Counted from the first letter of the stretch, positions 1 to 8,301 are shown. The stretch is 64,000 nt of DNA from Acidocella sp. (GCA_031291755.1 JARLIK010000019.1:62001-126000), one strand, 5' to 3'. Made by a program: numbers and translations. The notes: generated by a model not told the origin, from the sequence alone.

Positions 1-344
1 CCGCTATCGAGACACGCTTTGCCGCCATGCTGGAAATGGGCGCTATCGAAGAGGTCAAGGATTTGCTGGCATTGGGGTTAGACCCCGCTTTGCCGTTGCT
101 GAGGGCGCATGGCGTGCCTGAACTCGGGGCGTTTTTGCGCGGCGAAAAAACCCTGGTGGAGGCCGCTGCTGCGGCGGTATTGGTGACTTATCAATACACC
201 AAGCGGCAAAGCACCTGGTTCCGGCATCAGAATTTGGTGGGCAAGTCAGCCCTGCATATAATTCATGCGCGAATTGACGGTTTTGCGCAATTTTCGGAAA
301 GTTTTATGGGGGAATTGGTTAATTTTATAATCGACAAAGGTTGA
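1..344 (+). CDS. miaA: tRNA dimethylallyltransferase, C-terminal part (partial)
   Basis: This is the 3' end of a gene whose start lies before the window; the first whole codon is at base 3. MiaA transfers a dimethylallyl group to A37 of tRNAs that read UNN codons. The visible ~113 residues match the C-terminal part of the family: an M-x-x-x-G-A-x-E-E helix, an R-A-H-G-V-P-E-L segment with an acidic E-L-x-x-F-L-x-G stretch, and the late Y-x-K-R-Q-x-T-W-F-R motif that closes MiaA proteins. The tail after this motif is about 35 residues and is not informative. About 60 nt separate it from ilvB. Identification rests on the C-terminal motifs only. Confidence 0.87.
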   Translation, partial: AIETRFAAMLEMGAIEEVKDLLALGLDPALPLLRAHGVPELGAFLRGEKTLVEAAAAAVLVTYQYTKRQSTWFRHQNLVGKSALHIIHARIDGFAQFSESFMGELVNFIIDKG

Positions 345-368
345 CGTGCTGCACCGCACCCCTTAATG
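341..368 (+). promoter_or_regulatory. candidate promoter for ilvBH
   Basis: A TTGACG box (341-346) is followed after 16 nt by TTAATG (363-368), about 37 nt before the ilvB start. The -35 box is good and the -10 box is weak. This is a spacing-based guess; no leader peptide rich in branched-chain codons was seen that would suggest attenuation. Confidence 0.3.
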
Positions 369-405
369 GCGGACCTTCCGATTAACGAAAGCGGCGGAAA
401 CTCAT

Positions 406-2217
406 ATGGACGGCTCGATCAAGACCACTGAGATCATGAAATCAGGCGCCGAAGCCTTGTTGCGGGCCCTGAAGGACCAGGGAGTCGATGTGATTTTCGG
501 CTATCCCGGTGGGGCCGTGCTGCCAATTTACGATGCGATTTTCCAGCAAAACGCCATCCGCCATATTCTGGTGCGTCATGAACAAGCAGCGGTGCATGCT
601 GCCGAGGGCTATGCCCGTTCCACCGGCAAGGTGGGCGTGGTGCTGGTCACCTCCGGCCCTGGTGCCACCAATGCCGTCACCGGCCTGGTGGATGCGCTGA
701 TGGACAGCATCCCCATCGTTTGCCTGACCGGTCAGGTGCCGACGCATCTGATCGGCAATGACGCGTTCCAGGAAGCCGACACTACCGGCATCACCCGCCA
801 GGCGACCAAGCATAATTACCTCGTGAAACGCTCGGAAGATCTCTCCCGCGTGGTGCATGAGGCGTTTCATGTGGCCAAAACTGGCCGCCCCGGCCCGGTG
901 CTGATTGATCTGCCGAAAGATATTCTGATCAACCCGGCGCCCTACGCTGAACCAAATGGCTTGCCGCACCGCAGTTACCGGCCGCGCACCGCGCCGGATG
1001 CCCGCAAGGTGGCGGAAGCGGTGGCGCTGATGAAGCGTGCCGAGCGGCCGATTGTGTATTCCGGCGGCGGCGTGATCAATGCTGGCCCGGAAGCGGCGAA
1101 GCTGCTGATGGAATTTGTGCGCCTCACCGGATTTCCCTGCACCTCGACCCTGATGGGCCTGGGCGCGTACCCCGCATCCGACCCGCAATTTTTGGGCATG
1201 CTGGGTATGCACGGTACCTACGAAGCGAACATGGTGATGCATGGTTGCGACGTGATGCTGAACATGGGTGCGCGGTTTGATGACCGCGTGACGGGCCGGC
1301 TGAATGCATTCAGCCCAGGTTCGAAGAAAATCCATGTCGATATCGACCCGTCCAGCATCAATAAATCGGTGGTGGTGGATGTGGCGATTGTGGGCGATGC
1401 GACTGAAACGTTACGCGCCCTGATCGCCGCCTGGAAAGCCGACACGCAAACGCAGGACCGCGAGGCGTTGGCGAAATGGTGGCAGCAGATTGATGTGTGG
1501 CGGAGTAAAAACTCGCTGCGCTTCACGCAGAACCGCGATCCTGGCAGCATCATCAAGCCGCAATACGCCATTGAACGGCTTTATAAAGCCACCCGTGGGA
1601 TTGCCAAAGATACATACGTGACCACGGAAGTTGGTCAGCACCAAATGTGGGCGGCGCAGCATTTCAAGTTTGATAAGCCAAACCGCTGGATGACTTCCGG
1701 TGGCCTGGGCACCATGGGCTATGGTCTGCCGGCGGCGATGGGTGTGCAGGTGGCGAACCCTGATGCGCTGGTGATCGACATTGCCGGCGAGGCCAGCATT
1801 TTGATGAATATTCAGGAAATGGGCACGCTGGCGCAGTACCGTTTGCCGGTGAAGATTTTCATCCTCAATAACCAATATATGGGCATGGTGCGGCAATGGC
1901 AGGAGTTGCTGCACGGTAATCGCTATTCGGAGAGCTATTCCGCGGCGCTGCCGGATTTTGTGAAGCTGGCGGAGAGTTTCCACGCTGTCGGGCTTCGCGC
2001 CGAAAAGGTTGAAGACCTGGACAAGGTGATTGCCGAAATGCTGGCGGTGGACCGCCCGGTGATTGCGGATATCTGCGTGGACCAGAAGGAAAACGTGTTC
2101 CCGATGATCCCATCGGGGGCTGCACATAATGAGATGCTGTTGGGGCCGGAACATAAGGCAAATGCCGGCGGTTATGGCGGTGGTTCAGTAACAGACGAAG
2201 GCTTGGTGCTGGTATAA
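406..2217 (+). CDS. ilvB: acetolactate synthase, large (catalytic) subunit
   Basis: Thiamine-diphosphate enzyme that condenses pyruvate with pyruvate or 2-oxobutyrate in the first common step of valine, leucine and isoleucine synthesis. At 603 aa it has the usual length. The N-terminal TPP-binding domain has F-G-Y-P-G-G and the catalytic Glu59 in R-H-E-Q-A-A; the C-terminal domain has the metal/TPP motif A-G-E-A-S (Glu462) followed by F-I-L-N-N. The first acidic residue of that motif is more often Asp. The start is the ATG preceded by GGCGGAA. The gene ends in TAATG, so its stop overlaps the start of the regulatory subunit by one base, which points to coupled translation of the two subunits. 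Feedback control by valine is expected through IlvH. Confidence 0.96.
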   Translation: MDGSIKTTEIMKSGAEALLRALKDQGVDVIFGYPGGAVLPIYDAIFQQNAIRHILVRHEQAAVHAAEGYARSTGKVGVVLVTSGPGATNAVTGLVDALMDSIPIVCLTGQVPTHLIGNDAFQEADTTGITRQATKHNYLVKRSEDLSRVVHEAFHVAKTGRPGPVLIDLPKDILINPAPYAEPNGLPHRSYRPRTAPDARKVAEAVALMKRAERPIVYSGGGVINAGPEAAKLLMEFVRLTGFPCTSTLMGLGAYPASDPQFLGMLGMHGTYEANMVMHGCDVMLNMGARFDDRVTGRLNAFSPGSKKIHVDIDPSSINKSVVVDVAIVGDATETLRALIAAWKADTQTQDREALAKWWQQIDVWRSKNSLRFTQNRDPGSIIKPQYAIERLYKATRGIAKDTYVTTEVGQHQMWAAQHFKFDKPNRWMTSGGLGTMGYGLPAAMGVQVANPDALVIDIAGEASILMNIQEMGTLAQYRLPVKIFILNNQYMGMVRQWQELLHGNRYSESYSAALPDFVKLAESFHAVGLRAEKVEDLDKVIAEMLAVDRPVIADICVDQKENVFPMIPSGAAHNEMLLGPEHKANAGGYGGGSVTDEGLVLV

Positions 2218-2735
2218 TGGTTGAACAAAATAACGGAAATCGCTCCGCCACCATCTCGGTGCTGGTGGAAAATGAATCGGGCGTGCTAGCGCGGGTGATC
2301 GGGCTGTTCTCAGGCCGCGGTTATAATATTGATAGCCTGACCGTGGCGCCGGTGGAACGCGACCGCAGCAAAAGCCGGATTACCATCGTCACCTCGGGCA
2401 CCGAGATGGTGATCGAACAGATCAAGGCGCAGCTTGGGCGTTTGGTGCCGGTCTATCGCGTGCAGGACCTCTCAAAGGATGGTCCGCATCTGGCGCGGGA
2501 ACTGGCACTGATTAAGGTCGTCGGCATCGGCGATGCCCGGCAGGAGGCGCTGCGACTCGCGGATGCCTTCCGCGCCCGGGTCATTGATGCCTCGACCGAG
2601 AGTTTTATTTTTGAACTGACCGGTGCCACCGATAAACTGGACGCATTCCTGGATCTGATGCGGCCCCTAGGGTTGGCCGAAGTATCCCGTACCGGTGTGG
2701 CTGCGATTGCGCGGGGTAAAAGCACCATCGAATAG
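2217..2735 (+). CDS. ilvH: acetolactate synthase, small (regulatory) subunit
   Basis: Regulatory partner of IlvB: it stimulates the catalytic subunit and in known enzymes carries valine feedback inhibition. The 172-aa product has an N-terminal ACT domain (about residues 12-85), with the typical I-S-V-L-V-E-N-E-S-G-V-L-A-R start and a G-x-x-I-D-S-L-T-V-A segment, then the C-terminal ALS_ss_C domain ending in G-x-A-A-I-A-R-G. The length is normal for ilvH/ilvN. The start ATG shares its A with the ilvB stop. ilvC does not follow; the next genes run on the opposite strand. Confidence 0.96.
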   Translation: MVEQNNGNRSATISVLVENESGVLARVIGLFSGRGYNIDSLTVAPVERDRSKSRITIVTSGTEMVIEQIKAQLGRLVPVYRVQDLSKDGPHLARELALIKVVGIGDARQEALRLADAFRARVIDASTESFIFELTGATDKLDAFLDLMRPLGLAEVSRTGVAAIARGKSTIE

Positions 2736-2751
2736 AAGTGCTTCGTTAAAC

Positions 2752-3276
2752 CTACCTCACAAACCGATCCGCGTACCCCGCGCCAAGCCCAATTGCCTCA
2801 TAATGCTTGCGGACATTGGCGAGCTTGGTGAACACATCCTCATAGCCCAACGCTGTGCCGTAAGGGTCCACATAGGTGTAGCCGCCGGTGACATGGAATA
2901 AGGTGGCCATCTCGGCGCAATCATCCGGCACCACCAGCGTATGCGTCTCGCCGGGTGGCTCAAAGGCATAGTCTCCGGCTTTGGCCACCCAGTCATGTTC
3001 CAGATAATGCCAGGTGCCGCGTAACGTGAAGGCATGCACCGGCCCGGTGTGGCGGTGGCGGGATAACACGCCGGAGGACCGCACCCGCAGGATATTGACA
3101 TAATACCCCTGCGACACGCTGAGCACGAGCGGCTTGAACGAGACGTCAGGTGATTGTGCCACCCAGTCGCGCTCATCGCCATCGAGGTTCATGGCCGCAC
3201 CAATGAATACATCGGGCAGCATCCCGGTAGGCTGCGGGAGCTGATAGGCTATCTTGCTGACATCCAAATCCGCCAT
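2752..3276 (-). CDS. cupin-domain protein, 2,4'-dihydroxyacetophenone dioxygenase-like
   Basis: A 174-aa protein with a single cupin barrel. The metal-binding cupin motif is visible as R-H-R-H-T-G (about residues 73-78) followed by a G-x-W-H-Y segment, and a second motif P-G-E-T-H-T-L-V-V lies near residues 108-116. The overall pattern fits the ChrR-like/DHAP dioxygenase group, non-haem iron proteins that cleave C-C bonds in aryl ketones, but the true substrate here cannot be told from sequence. A strong AAGGAGG lies 6 nt before the ATG. The gene follows ppa by 18 nt on the same strand, so the two are probably co-transcribed; no functional link is evident. Confidence 0.75.
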   Translation of the reverse strand: MADLDVSKIAYQLPQPTGMLPDVFIGAAMNLDGDERDWVAQSPDVSFKPLVLSVSQGYYVNILRVRSSGVLSRHRHTGPVHAFTLRGTWHYLEHDWVAKAGDYAFEPPGETHTLVVPDDCAEMATLFHVTGGYTYVDPYGTALGYEDVFTKLANVRKHYEAIGLGAGYADRFVR

Positions 3277-3294
3277 CGCAGCCTCCTTTGCGGG

Positions 3295-3819
3295 TTACTT
3301 CGCAGCGCGCTTCTGGCTGTCCAGAATGGCTTTTTCGGCCTCGGCGGCATCGCCCCAGCCGGTGATTTTGACCCATTTACCCTTTTCCAGGTCCTTATAA
3401 TGGGTGAAAAAATGCTCAATGGCATCGCGGGTGATGGCGGGTAACTGTGCCACTTCGGTCACGCCGGCATAGTGCGGGTGCACCTTGTCATGCGGCACGC
3501 AGACGATTTTCTCGTCCTGGCCAGCTTCGTCTTCCATCTTCAAAAGGCCAATCGGCCGGGCGCGGATCACGGCACCAGGCACGATCGCGGTGGGGATCAG
3601 CACCAGCGCATCCGCCGGGTCGCCGTCATCGGCCAGGGTGTTGGGGATAAAGCCGTAAGCGGCCGGGTACACCATGGGGGTAAATACCACCCGGTCCACC
3701 ACCAAAGCCCCACTTTCCTTGTCAATTTCATATTTCACGCCGGAACCGGACGGGATCTCGATGACCACGTTGATGTCCTTCGGCACATCCTTGCCGGCTG
3801 AAATTTTTGAAACATCCAT
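3295..3819 (-). CDS. ppa: inorganic pyrophosphatase
   Basis: Soluble family I pyrophosphatase, which hydrolyses PPi to phosphate and pulls biosynthetic reactions forward. The 174-aa length is typical. The Mg-binding signature D-G-D-P-A-D sits at residues 65-70, preceded by Y-P-A-A-Y-G-F-I-P. The reading frame stays open to 3885, but I place the start at the internal ATG (3819) because AGGGAG lies 12 nt upstream and the family begins near this M-D-V-S-K-I. The gene lies upstream of the cupin gene in a likely two-gene unit, transcribed away from the tRNA gene. Confidence 0.95.
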   Translation of the reverse strand: MDVSKISAGKDVPKDINVVIEIPSGSGVKYEIDKESGALVVDRVVFTPMVYPAAYGFIPNTLADDGDPADALVLIPTAIVPGAVIRARPIGLLKMEDEAGQDEKIVCVPHDKVHPHYAGVTEVAQLPAITRDAIEHFFTHYKDLEKGKWVKITGWGDAAEAEKAILDSQKRAAK

Positions 3820-3932
3820 AACCCAAAACTCCCTGGTTAAAATCTGCCGCCCTATAGCCTGCCCAGGGGCATCTTGCCAACGCAAGCGCCCCCGCTATGT
3901 TGCGCCCGGGCCAATTGGCCTGTTGCTCTTAA

Positions 3933-4005
3933 GCGCCGGTAGCTCAACGGTTAGAGCGGACCGCTCATAACGGTTTGGTTGCGGGTTCGATTCCTGCCCG
4001 GCGCA
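3933..4005 (+). tRNA. tRNA with CAU anticodon, probably tRNA-Ile2 (lysidine type)
   Basis: A 73-nt cloverleaf folds fully: acceptor GCGCCGG/CCGGCGC with discriminator A, D-arm GCTC/GAGC, anticodon stem GACCG/CGGTT, loop CTCATAA, and T-arm GCGGG/CCTGC with loop TTCGATT. The anticodon is CAT (3966-3968). The loop and the following T-T-G-G-T-T variable region resemble E. coli tRNA-Ile2, whose C34 is changed to lysidine by TilS so that it reads AUA, more than elongator tRNA-Met. Initiator Met is excluded because the three G-C pairs next to the anticodon loop are missing. CCA is not encoded (GAG follows), so it must be added by the CCA enzyme. Ile2 versus elongator Met is not settled. Confidence 0.85.
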
Positions 4006-4069
4006 GAGCGGTTGCCCCCACTGTCGGTGCCCCTTATACGCAAGCCAACCCTCTTAAAAGGCAAAGATT

Positions 4070-5749
4070 ATGGCCAGCTATCAGTATGTCTATGTGATGA
4101 AAGACCTCACCAAAGCCTATCCGGGCGGGCGCGAGGTGTTCAAAGGCATTACCCTCTCCTTCCTGCCAGGCGTGAAAATCGGCGTGCTGGGTGTCAACGG
4201 CGCCGGTAAATCCACGCTTTTGAAAATCATCGCCGGCATTGAAAAGGAATATGGCGGCGAGGCTTGGGCTGCTGAGGGTGCCCGCGTGGGGTATCTGGCA
4301 CAGGAGCCGCATCTGGACCCCACTAAAACGGTTGGGGAGAATGTGGCCGAGGCTTTTGCGGACCTGCGAGCAACGTTGGCGCGGTTCAACGAAATTTCAG
4401 AAGAATTCGCGCAGCCGATGGATGATGGAAAAATGGAGGCGCTGTTGGCCGAGCAGGCTGTGCTGCAGGAGGTCATCGACGCCCAGGATGGCTGGGACCT
4501 CGATCGCCGCATCGAAATCGCGCTCGACGCCCTGCGCTGCCCGCCGCCCGATGCTGCCGTTGGGCCACTTTCAGGTGGTGAACGCCGCCGGGTGGCACTT
4601 TGCCGCCTGCTGCTGGAAAAGCCTGATCTGCTGCTGCTTGACGAACCAACCAACCATCTGGATGCGGAATCCGTCTCATGGCTGGAACGCACGCTGCAAA
4701 ACTACGCCGGCACCGTCATCCTCGTTACCCATGACCGCTACTTCCTGGACAACGTGACCAACTGGATCCTCGAAATCGAACGTGGCCGCGGCTACCCGTA
4801 CGAAGGCAACTACTCCTCCTGGCTGGAGCAAAAACGCAAACGCCTGGCGCAGGAGGAGAAGGAAGAATCCGCCCGCCAGCGCGCCCTGGCCGAGGAACAG
4901 GACTGGATCGCCTCCTCCCCCAAAGCCCGCCAGACCAAATCCCGCGCCCGTATCCAGCGCTACGAGGAAATGCTGGCGAAATCGCAGGAACAGCAAACCG
5001 GCGTGGCTGAAATCGTCATCCCGCCCGGCCCGCGTTTGGGTGGCACCGTCATCGAGGCAATCGACCTGCATAAAGGCTTCGGTGACCGCGAGCTGATCGA
5101 TGGCCTGAACTTCAAACTCCCACCCGGCGGCATCGTTGGCGTCATCGGCCCGAACGGCGCTGGTAAAACCACCCTCTTCAAAATGATCACCGGCGCCGAC
5201 AAGCCTGACTCCGGCAGCCTGAAAATCGGCGATACCGTCAAGCTCGGCTATGTCGACCAGTCCCGCGACTCGCTCGACGGCAACAAAAACGTCTGGGAGG
5301 AAATCTCCGGCGGCACGGATGTCATCCATCTCGGCAAACGCACCGTCCAATCGCGCGCCTATGTCGGCGCCTTCAACTTCAAAGGCTCCGACCAGCAGAA
5401 GAAAGTCGGCATCCTCTCCGGCGGCGAACGCAACCGCGTGCATCTCGCCAAAATGCTGAAATCCGAAGCCAACGTCATCCTGCTCGACGAACCGACCAAC
5501 GACCTCGATGTCGATACCCTCCGCGCCCTCGAAGAAGCCCTGATGGAATTCCCCGGCTGCGCCGTGATCATCTCCCATGACCGCTGGTTCCTCGACCGCC
5601 TGGCAACCCACATCCTCGCCTTCGAAGGCGACTCCCACGTCGAATGGTTCGAAGGCAACTTCCAGGCCTACGAAGAAGACAAACGCCGCCGCCTCGGCCA
5701 CGACGCCACCGAACCACACCGTATCAAATACCGGCCTTTGACGCGGTAG
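4070..5749 (+). CDS. ettA: energy-dependent translational throttle protein EttA (ABC-F ATPase)
   Basis: ABC-F protein of 559 aa (family about 555) that binds the ribosomal E site and gates the first peptide bond according to ADP/ATP levels. Two ABC cassettes are visible: Walker A G-V-N-G-A-G-K-S (residues 42-49) and G-P-N-G-A-G-K-T (about 360-367), two L-S-G-G-E-R signatures, and two L-L-L-D-E-P-T-N / L-L-D-E-P-T-N Walker B segments. There is no transmembrane part, as expected for ABC-F proteins. The linker has the charged [13 protein letters not shown] stretch typical of the P-site tRNA interaction motif. The gene stands alone between a tRNA gene and a large inverted repeat. Confidence 0.95.
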   Translation: MASYQYVYVMKDLTKAYPGGREVFKGITLSFLPGVKIGVLGVNGAGKSTLLKIIAGIEKEYGGEAWAAEGARVGYLAQEPHLDPTKTVGENVAEAFADLRATLARFNEISEEFAQPMDDGKMEALLAEQAVLQEVIDAQDGWDLDRRIEIALDALRCPPPDAAVGPLSGGERRRVALCRLLLEKPDLLLLDEPTNHLDAESVSWLERTLQNYAGTVILVTHDRYFLDNVTNWILEIERGRGYPYEGNYSSWLEQKRKRLAQEEKEESARQRALAEEQDWIASSPKARQTKSRARIQRYEEMLAKSQEQQTGVAEIVIPPGPRLGGTVIEAIDLHKGFGDRELIDGLNFKLPPGGIVGVIGPNGAGKTTLFKMITGADKPDSGSLKIGDTVKLGYVDQSRDSLDGNKNVWEEISGGTDVIHLGKRTVQSRAYVGAFNFKGSDQQKKVGILSGGERNRVHLAKMLKSEANVILLDEPTNDLDVDTLRALEEALMEFPGCAVIISHDRWFLDRLATHILAFEGDSHVEWFEGNFQAYEEDKRRRLGHDATEPHRIKYRPLTR

Positions 5750-5756
5750 GGCTGTC

Positions 5757-5967
5757 GTGGGTGGCCAAGTAAGGCCAAGGGGCTCCGCCCCCTGGACCCC
5801 CGCTAAGGGCACAGCCCTTAGAACCCTTAAGGCAAGGAAAGGCGGCCACCACCGCTGTTTCCAAAGCCTCGGGTGGCCGCCTTTCCTTGCCTTAAAAAAT
5901 GGATTCCAAAGGCTCAGCCTTTGGCGGGGTCCAGGGGCGGAGCCCTTGGCCTTACTTGGCCACCCAC
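5757..5967. repeat. composite inverted repeat with three nested hairpins
   Basis: A 211-nt palindromic unit fills the ettA/GNAT gap. The outer arms start with a perfect 24-bp inverted repeat (5757-5780 with 5944-5967) and continue, with three single-base indels, to 5803 and 5924. Inside lie a short hairpin (CTAAGGGC-ACA-GCCCTTAG, 5803-5821), a long perfect 24-bp stem (5827-5850 with 5872-5895, loop 21 nt) and another short hairpin (CCAAAGGC-TCA-GCCTTTGG, 5906-5924). The whole can fold as a four-way cloverleaf. It has no coding capacity of its own. It resembles the repetitive REP/MITE-like intergenic elements of Acetobacteraceae, but copy number cannot be judged from this window. Confidence 0.9.
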
Positions 5968-5980
5968 CCCAGGCCATACC

Positions 5981-6502
5981 ATGATCACAGCCCGGCACTT
6001 GGTGACGGCGCGGCTGGAAATGTCACCGGTGGGGGGGCGGGATTTGCCTGAGCTGGTGGCGTTGAAGGGTGATCCGAGGGCGTATGCGCAGATGCTGGGT
6101 GGGGTTCGCTCAGCGCAGCGGACGGTGGAGGAGCTGGCCGAGGAGATTCAGGCCTGGGGTGAGTTTGGCTTTGGCATGTGGGCGGTCCGGCTGCGGGACG
6201 GGCGCAAGCTGCTGGGGGTAACCGGGCTGATGCACCGCCCTGATGGCCGGGGGGTTGCGTTACGGTTCGCATTTTGGCCGGCGGCGCGCGGGGTGGGGCT
6301 GGCCACGGAGGCTGTCCACGCGGCGTTAGTTTATGCGCATGAGACGGCAGAGTTGGAGAAAATTGTCGCCGTGGCACGTGAGGATAATTTTGCCTCACGG
6401 ATTGTGCTGGGTGCCATTGGAATGTCAGAAGCAGAGCGTTTTGACAGAAATGGAGTGACTTTATTGGTTTATCAATCTGTTCGTTACCGCAACGCTGGGT
6501 GA
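5981..6502 (+). CDS. GNAT-family N-acetyltransferase (RimJ-like)
   Basis: A 173-aa acetyltransferase of the RimJ/RimL type, expected to move an acetyl group from acetyl-CoA to an amino group; the substrate is unknown. The N-terminus has the usual L-x-T-A-R-L-E-M strand. The later W-P-A-A-R-G-V-G-L-A-T-E-A segment is the acetyl-CoA pyrophosphate-binding motif (R-x-x-G-x-A/G), and A-V-A-R-E-D-N-F-A-S followed by G-A-I-G-M gives the last part of the fold. The frame is open upstream into the inverted repeat, but the residues encoded there are low-complexity repeat translation, so I start at ATG 5981. The ribosome binding site is weak, and the repeat ends 13 nt before the start. Confidence 0.8.
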   Translation: MITARHLVTARLEMSPVGGRDLPELVALKGDPRAYAQMLGGVRSAQRTVEELAEEIQAWGEFGFGMWAVRLRDGRKLLGVTGLMHRPDGRGVALRFAFWPAARGVGLATEAVHAALVYAHETAELEKIVAVAREDNFASRIVLGAIGMSEAERFDRNGVTLLVYQSVRYRNAG

Positions 6503-6583
6503 AATCCCCTCCATTATCGTTCAATAAGCTTGCCTAATGCCGGTTGTGGTTTGATAGGGTCTTTTGATGAAAAAGGCATGTCG

Positions 6584-6889
6584 ATGAACCGCGATGAGCA
6601 TAAGCAGATAATTGAGTTTATTGAGCATGCGACAGCTGGTTCGGTTGTTGATGGCGGACCGGTCGATATCGAGGCGGACGCGATTATTCGTGCCTTGTTT
6701 GTACGAAACCCCGATGCGGCATATCGGGTCACCATGCTGGCCATGAATCAGGCGCGCGAGTTGGGCCGGATGCGGACGCAGCCAGAGAGTATGGCGGCGC
6801 CTGCCCGAAAGGGGTTGATCGCCAGGATGTTTGGGTTTGCACGTTTCTTTCATCGGCACGTTGGTCAGGGCACGCCGCAGCAATTTTAA
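6584..6889 (+). CDS. small protein of unknown function
   Basis: A 101-aa product that I do not recognise with certainty. The N-terminal ~60 residues are helical and acidic, with a segment I-E-A-D-A-I-I-R-A-L-F-V-R-N-P-D-A-A-Y that recalls the start of DUF2076-type proteins; the C-terminal part is basic (A-R-K-G-L-I-A-R-M-F-G-F). No signal peptide or clear membrane segment is seen. Two ATGs are possible (6578 and 6584); AAAAGG at 6571-6576 has proper spacing only for 6584. The gene stands alone between GNAT and SDR genes. That it is a real gene is moderately likely from its start context and balanced composition. Confidence 0.55.
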   Translation: MNRDEHKQIIEFIEHATAGSVVDGGPVDIEADAIIRALFVRNPDAAYRVTMLAMNQARELGRMRTQPESMAAPARKGLIARMFGFARFFHRHVGQGTPQQF

Positions 6890-6987
6890 CCGGTTTTTTG
6901 CCGGATTGAATGCCGCTAGATAATTTGTCCCCCTTGCCGTGCTAAGGCCGCGTGACCTTATAGGTGGCCTAACAGTAGGGGGTTATC

Positions 6988-7683
6988 ATGCCAGCTTCTC
7001 AATCAGATAAATCAGCTCTCGTTATTGGTGCATCGCGTGGTCTGGGCCTGGGGCTGGCGGAGGAGTTTGCAGCGCGTGGTTGGCGTGTGACCGCAACAAT
7101 CCGCCATGAACCAGCACCGGCGGCATTACAGCGTCTTGGCGGGCGGGTGGCGGTTGAGATTTTGGACATCAACGATCCTCACTCGGTTGCGGCGTTTTTG
7201 CCGCATATTGCGAATCGGATGTTTGATGTCGTGTTCATCAATGCGGGTGTTGGCGGGCCGGAGGGCAAAACGGCCGAAACGGTGACGCCGGAGGAGATGA
7301 CATATTTGTTCATGACCAACGCCATTTCGCCGGTCAATTTAGGTTATAAACTGTTGCGCAACGTTAAGCCCGGCTCGGGTATTTTGGCATTCATGACATC
7401 GATTCTGGGTAGTGTGACACTGAGTGGCGGCAGTTATGCGCCGCTCTATTGTGCCAGCAAAGCCGCTTTGAATCAGTTGACCCGCAGCTTTGTGGCGGGC
7501 TTGAATGAAAATATCACAGTGTTATCGATGCATCCTGGCTGGGTTAAAACAGATATGGGCGGCGCTGGCGCTGACATTGATGTTGCCACCAGTGTAAAAG
7601 GCATGGTGGACGTGCTTGAAGCCAAAGCTGGCAGTGGTAAGCACGAATATTTGGATTATCGGGGAAAAGCCATTCCCTGGTAG
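6988..7683 (+). CDS. short-chain dehydrogenase/reductase (SDR)
   Basis: A 231-aa NAD(P)-dependent oxidoreductase of the classical SDR fold. The cofactor motif G-A-S-R-G-L-G is at residues 14-20, N-A-G-V-G follows strand 4, and the catalytic Y-C-A-S-K runs from Tyr154 to Lys158. A short V-T-A-T-I-R-H region after strand 2 suggests NADP preference, but this is inference. The closest general type is the CsgA/sniffer-like group; the substrate is unknown. AGGGGG lies 6 nt before the ATG. No partner gene is adjacent, so no pathway can be assigned. Confidence 0.85.
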   Translation: MPASQSDKSALVIGASRGLGLGLAEEFAARGWRVTATIRHEPAPAALQRLGGRVAVEILDINDPHSVAAFLPHIANRMFDVVFINAGVGGPEGKTAETVTPEEMTYLFMTNAISPVNLGYKLLRNVKPGSGILAFMTSILGSVTLSGGSYAPLYCASKAALNQLTRSFVAGLNENITVLSMHPGWVKTDMGGAGADIDVATSVKGMVDVLEAKAGSGKHEYLDYRGKAIPW

Positions 7684-7772
7684 TCATTTGCTCCAGCAGA
7701 TTGTTTTATTAATTTTTTCGGCCCGCTTCGTGCCCGTCATTTTTCATTAACCTGTCGATGATAAGTCAAAAA

Positions 7773-7791
7773 CGCCCGCAAAATGCGGGCG
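7773..7791 (-). terminator. perfect 8-bp hairpin, T-tract on the minus strand
   Basis: CGCCCGCA-AAA-TGCGGGCG forms a perfect 8-bp stem with a 3-nt loop. Read on the minus strand it is followed by TTTTTGACTT, as in an intrinsic terminator; read on the plus strand it is followed only by GCTTT. It could end minus-strand transcripts that run past eamA and antisense through flbT, or act weakly for the SDR gene upstream. Confidence 0.5.
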
Positions 7792-7890
7792 GCTTTGAAA
7801 TCATTGTGGCGGATATCGGAAGCATTGAATGGGTCAAGACATTTAGAACCGTAAGGAGATATTTGCACTTTGAATGCATAGGGTATGAAA

Positions 7891-8301
7891 ATGGCGGGGC
7901 TTGTCGTCGAGCTAAAACAAAATGAGATGATTATCATCAATGGTGCCGCCATTCGCTTTCGCACAAAATCGCGCGTTGAAATTACCGGAAAAGCCCAGTT
8001 TCTATATGGCAAACAAATTTTACTGCCTGAGGATGCCAATACACCGGCCGCGCTGATTTATCTGGCAGTTCAGACGGCGTATATTGGCAATTTTGATGAG
8101 CGCATCAAAGCGATTGACGAAGCGCAAAATTTGGTTGCGCAGTTTAAATCCCAAACGAAATCTGCTCTTGCCGGGGATATTCTGGATAAAATCATGGTTC
8201 TGGTTGAAACGCAGCAATGTTATGAGGCGTTGAAATTAGCGCGGCGCATTATGCAGCATGAGGCCGCCTTGCCGGAGGCGCGTTATCGTTGTGAGAGATA
8301 A
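7891..8301 (+). CDS. flbT: flagellar biosynthesis repressor FlbT
   Basis: A 136-aa protein of the FlbT family. In Caulobacter and relatives FlbT binds the 5' region of flagellin mRNA and triggers its decay until the hook is finished. Family marks seen: the start L-V-V-E-L-K-Q-N-E-M-I-I-I-N-G-A, the segment L-L-P-E-D-A-N-T-P-A-A-L-I-Y-L-A-V-Q, and the helical C-terminal half. AGGG at 7880-7883 is correctly spaced for the ATG at 7891; an ATG six bases earlier is possible. The usual partner flaF and flagellin genes are absent nearby, so this copy is isolated. Its last 19 bases overlap the end of the convergent exporter gene. Confidence 0.85.
   Translation: MAGLVVELKQNEMIIINGAAIRFRTKSRVEITGKAQFLYGKQILLPEDANTPAALIYLAVQTAYIGNFDERIKAIDEAQNLVAQFKSQTKSALAGDILDKIMVLVETQQCYEALKLARRIMQHEAALPEARYRCER

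Noticed and set aside
442-1335. 297-aa open frame antisense to ilvB
   Set aside because: Shadow of ilvB codon bias; no family features.
5873-5980. N-terminal extension of the GNAT frame
   Set aside because: The extra 36 residues are a translation of the inverted repeat and not part of the acetyltransferase family.
4676-5998. 440-aa open frame antisense to ettA
   Set aside because: It is a shadow frame over a well-supported gene, has biased low-complexity composition (G, A, V, F, D) and no ribosome site.
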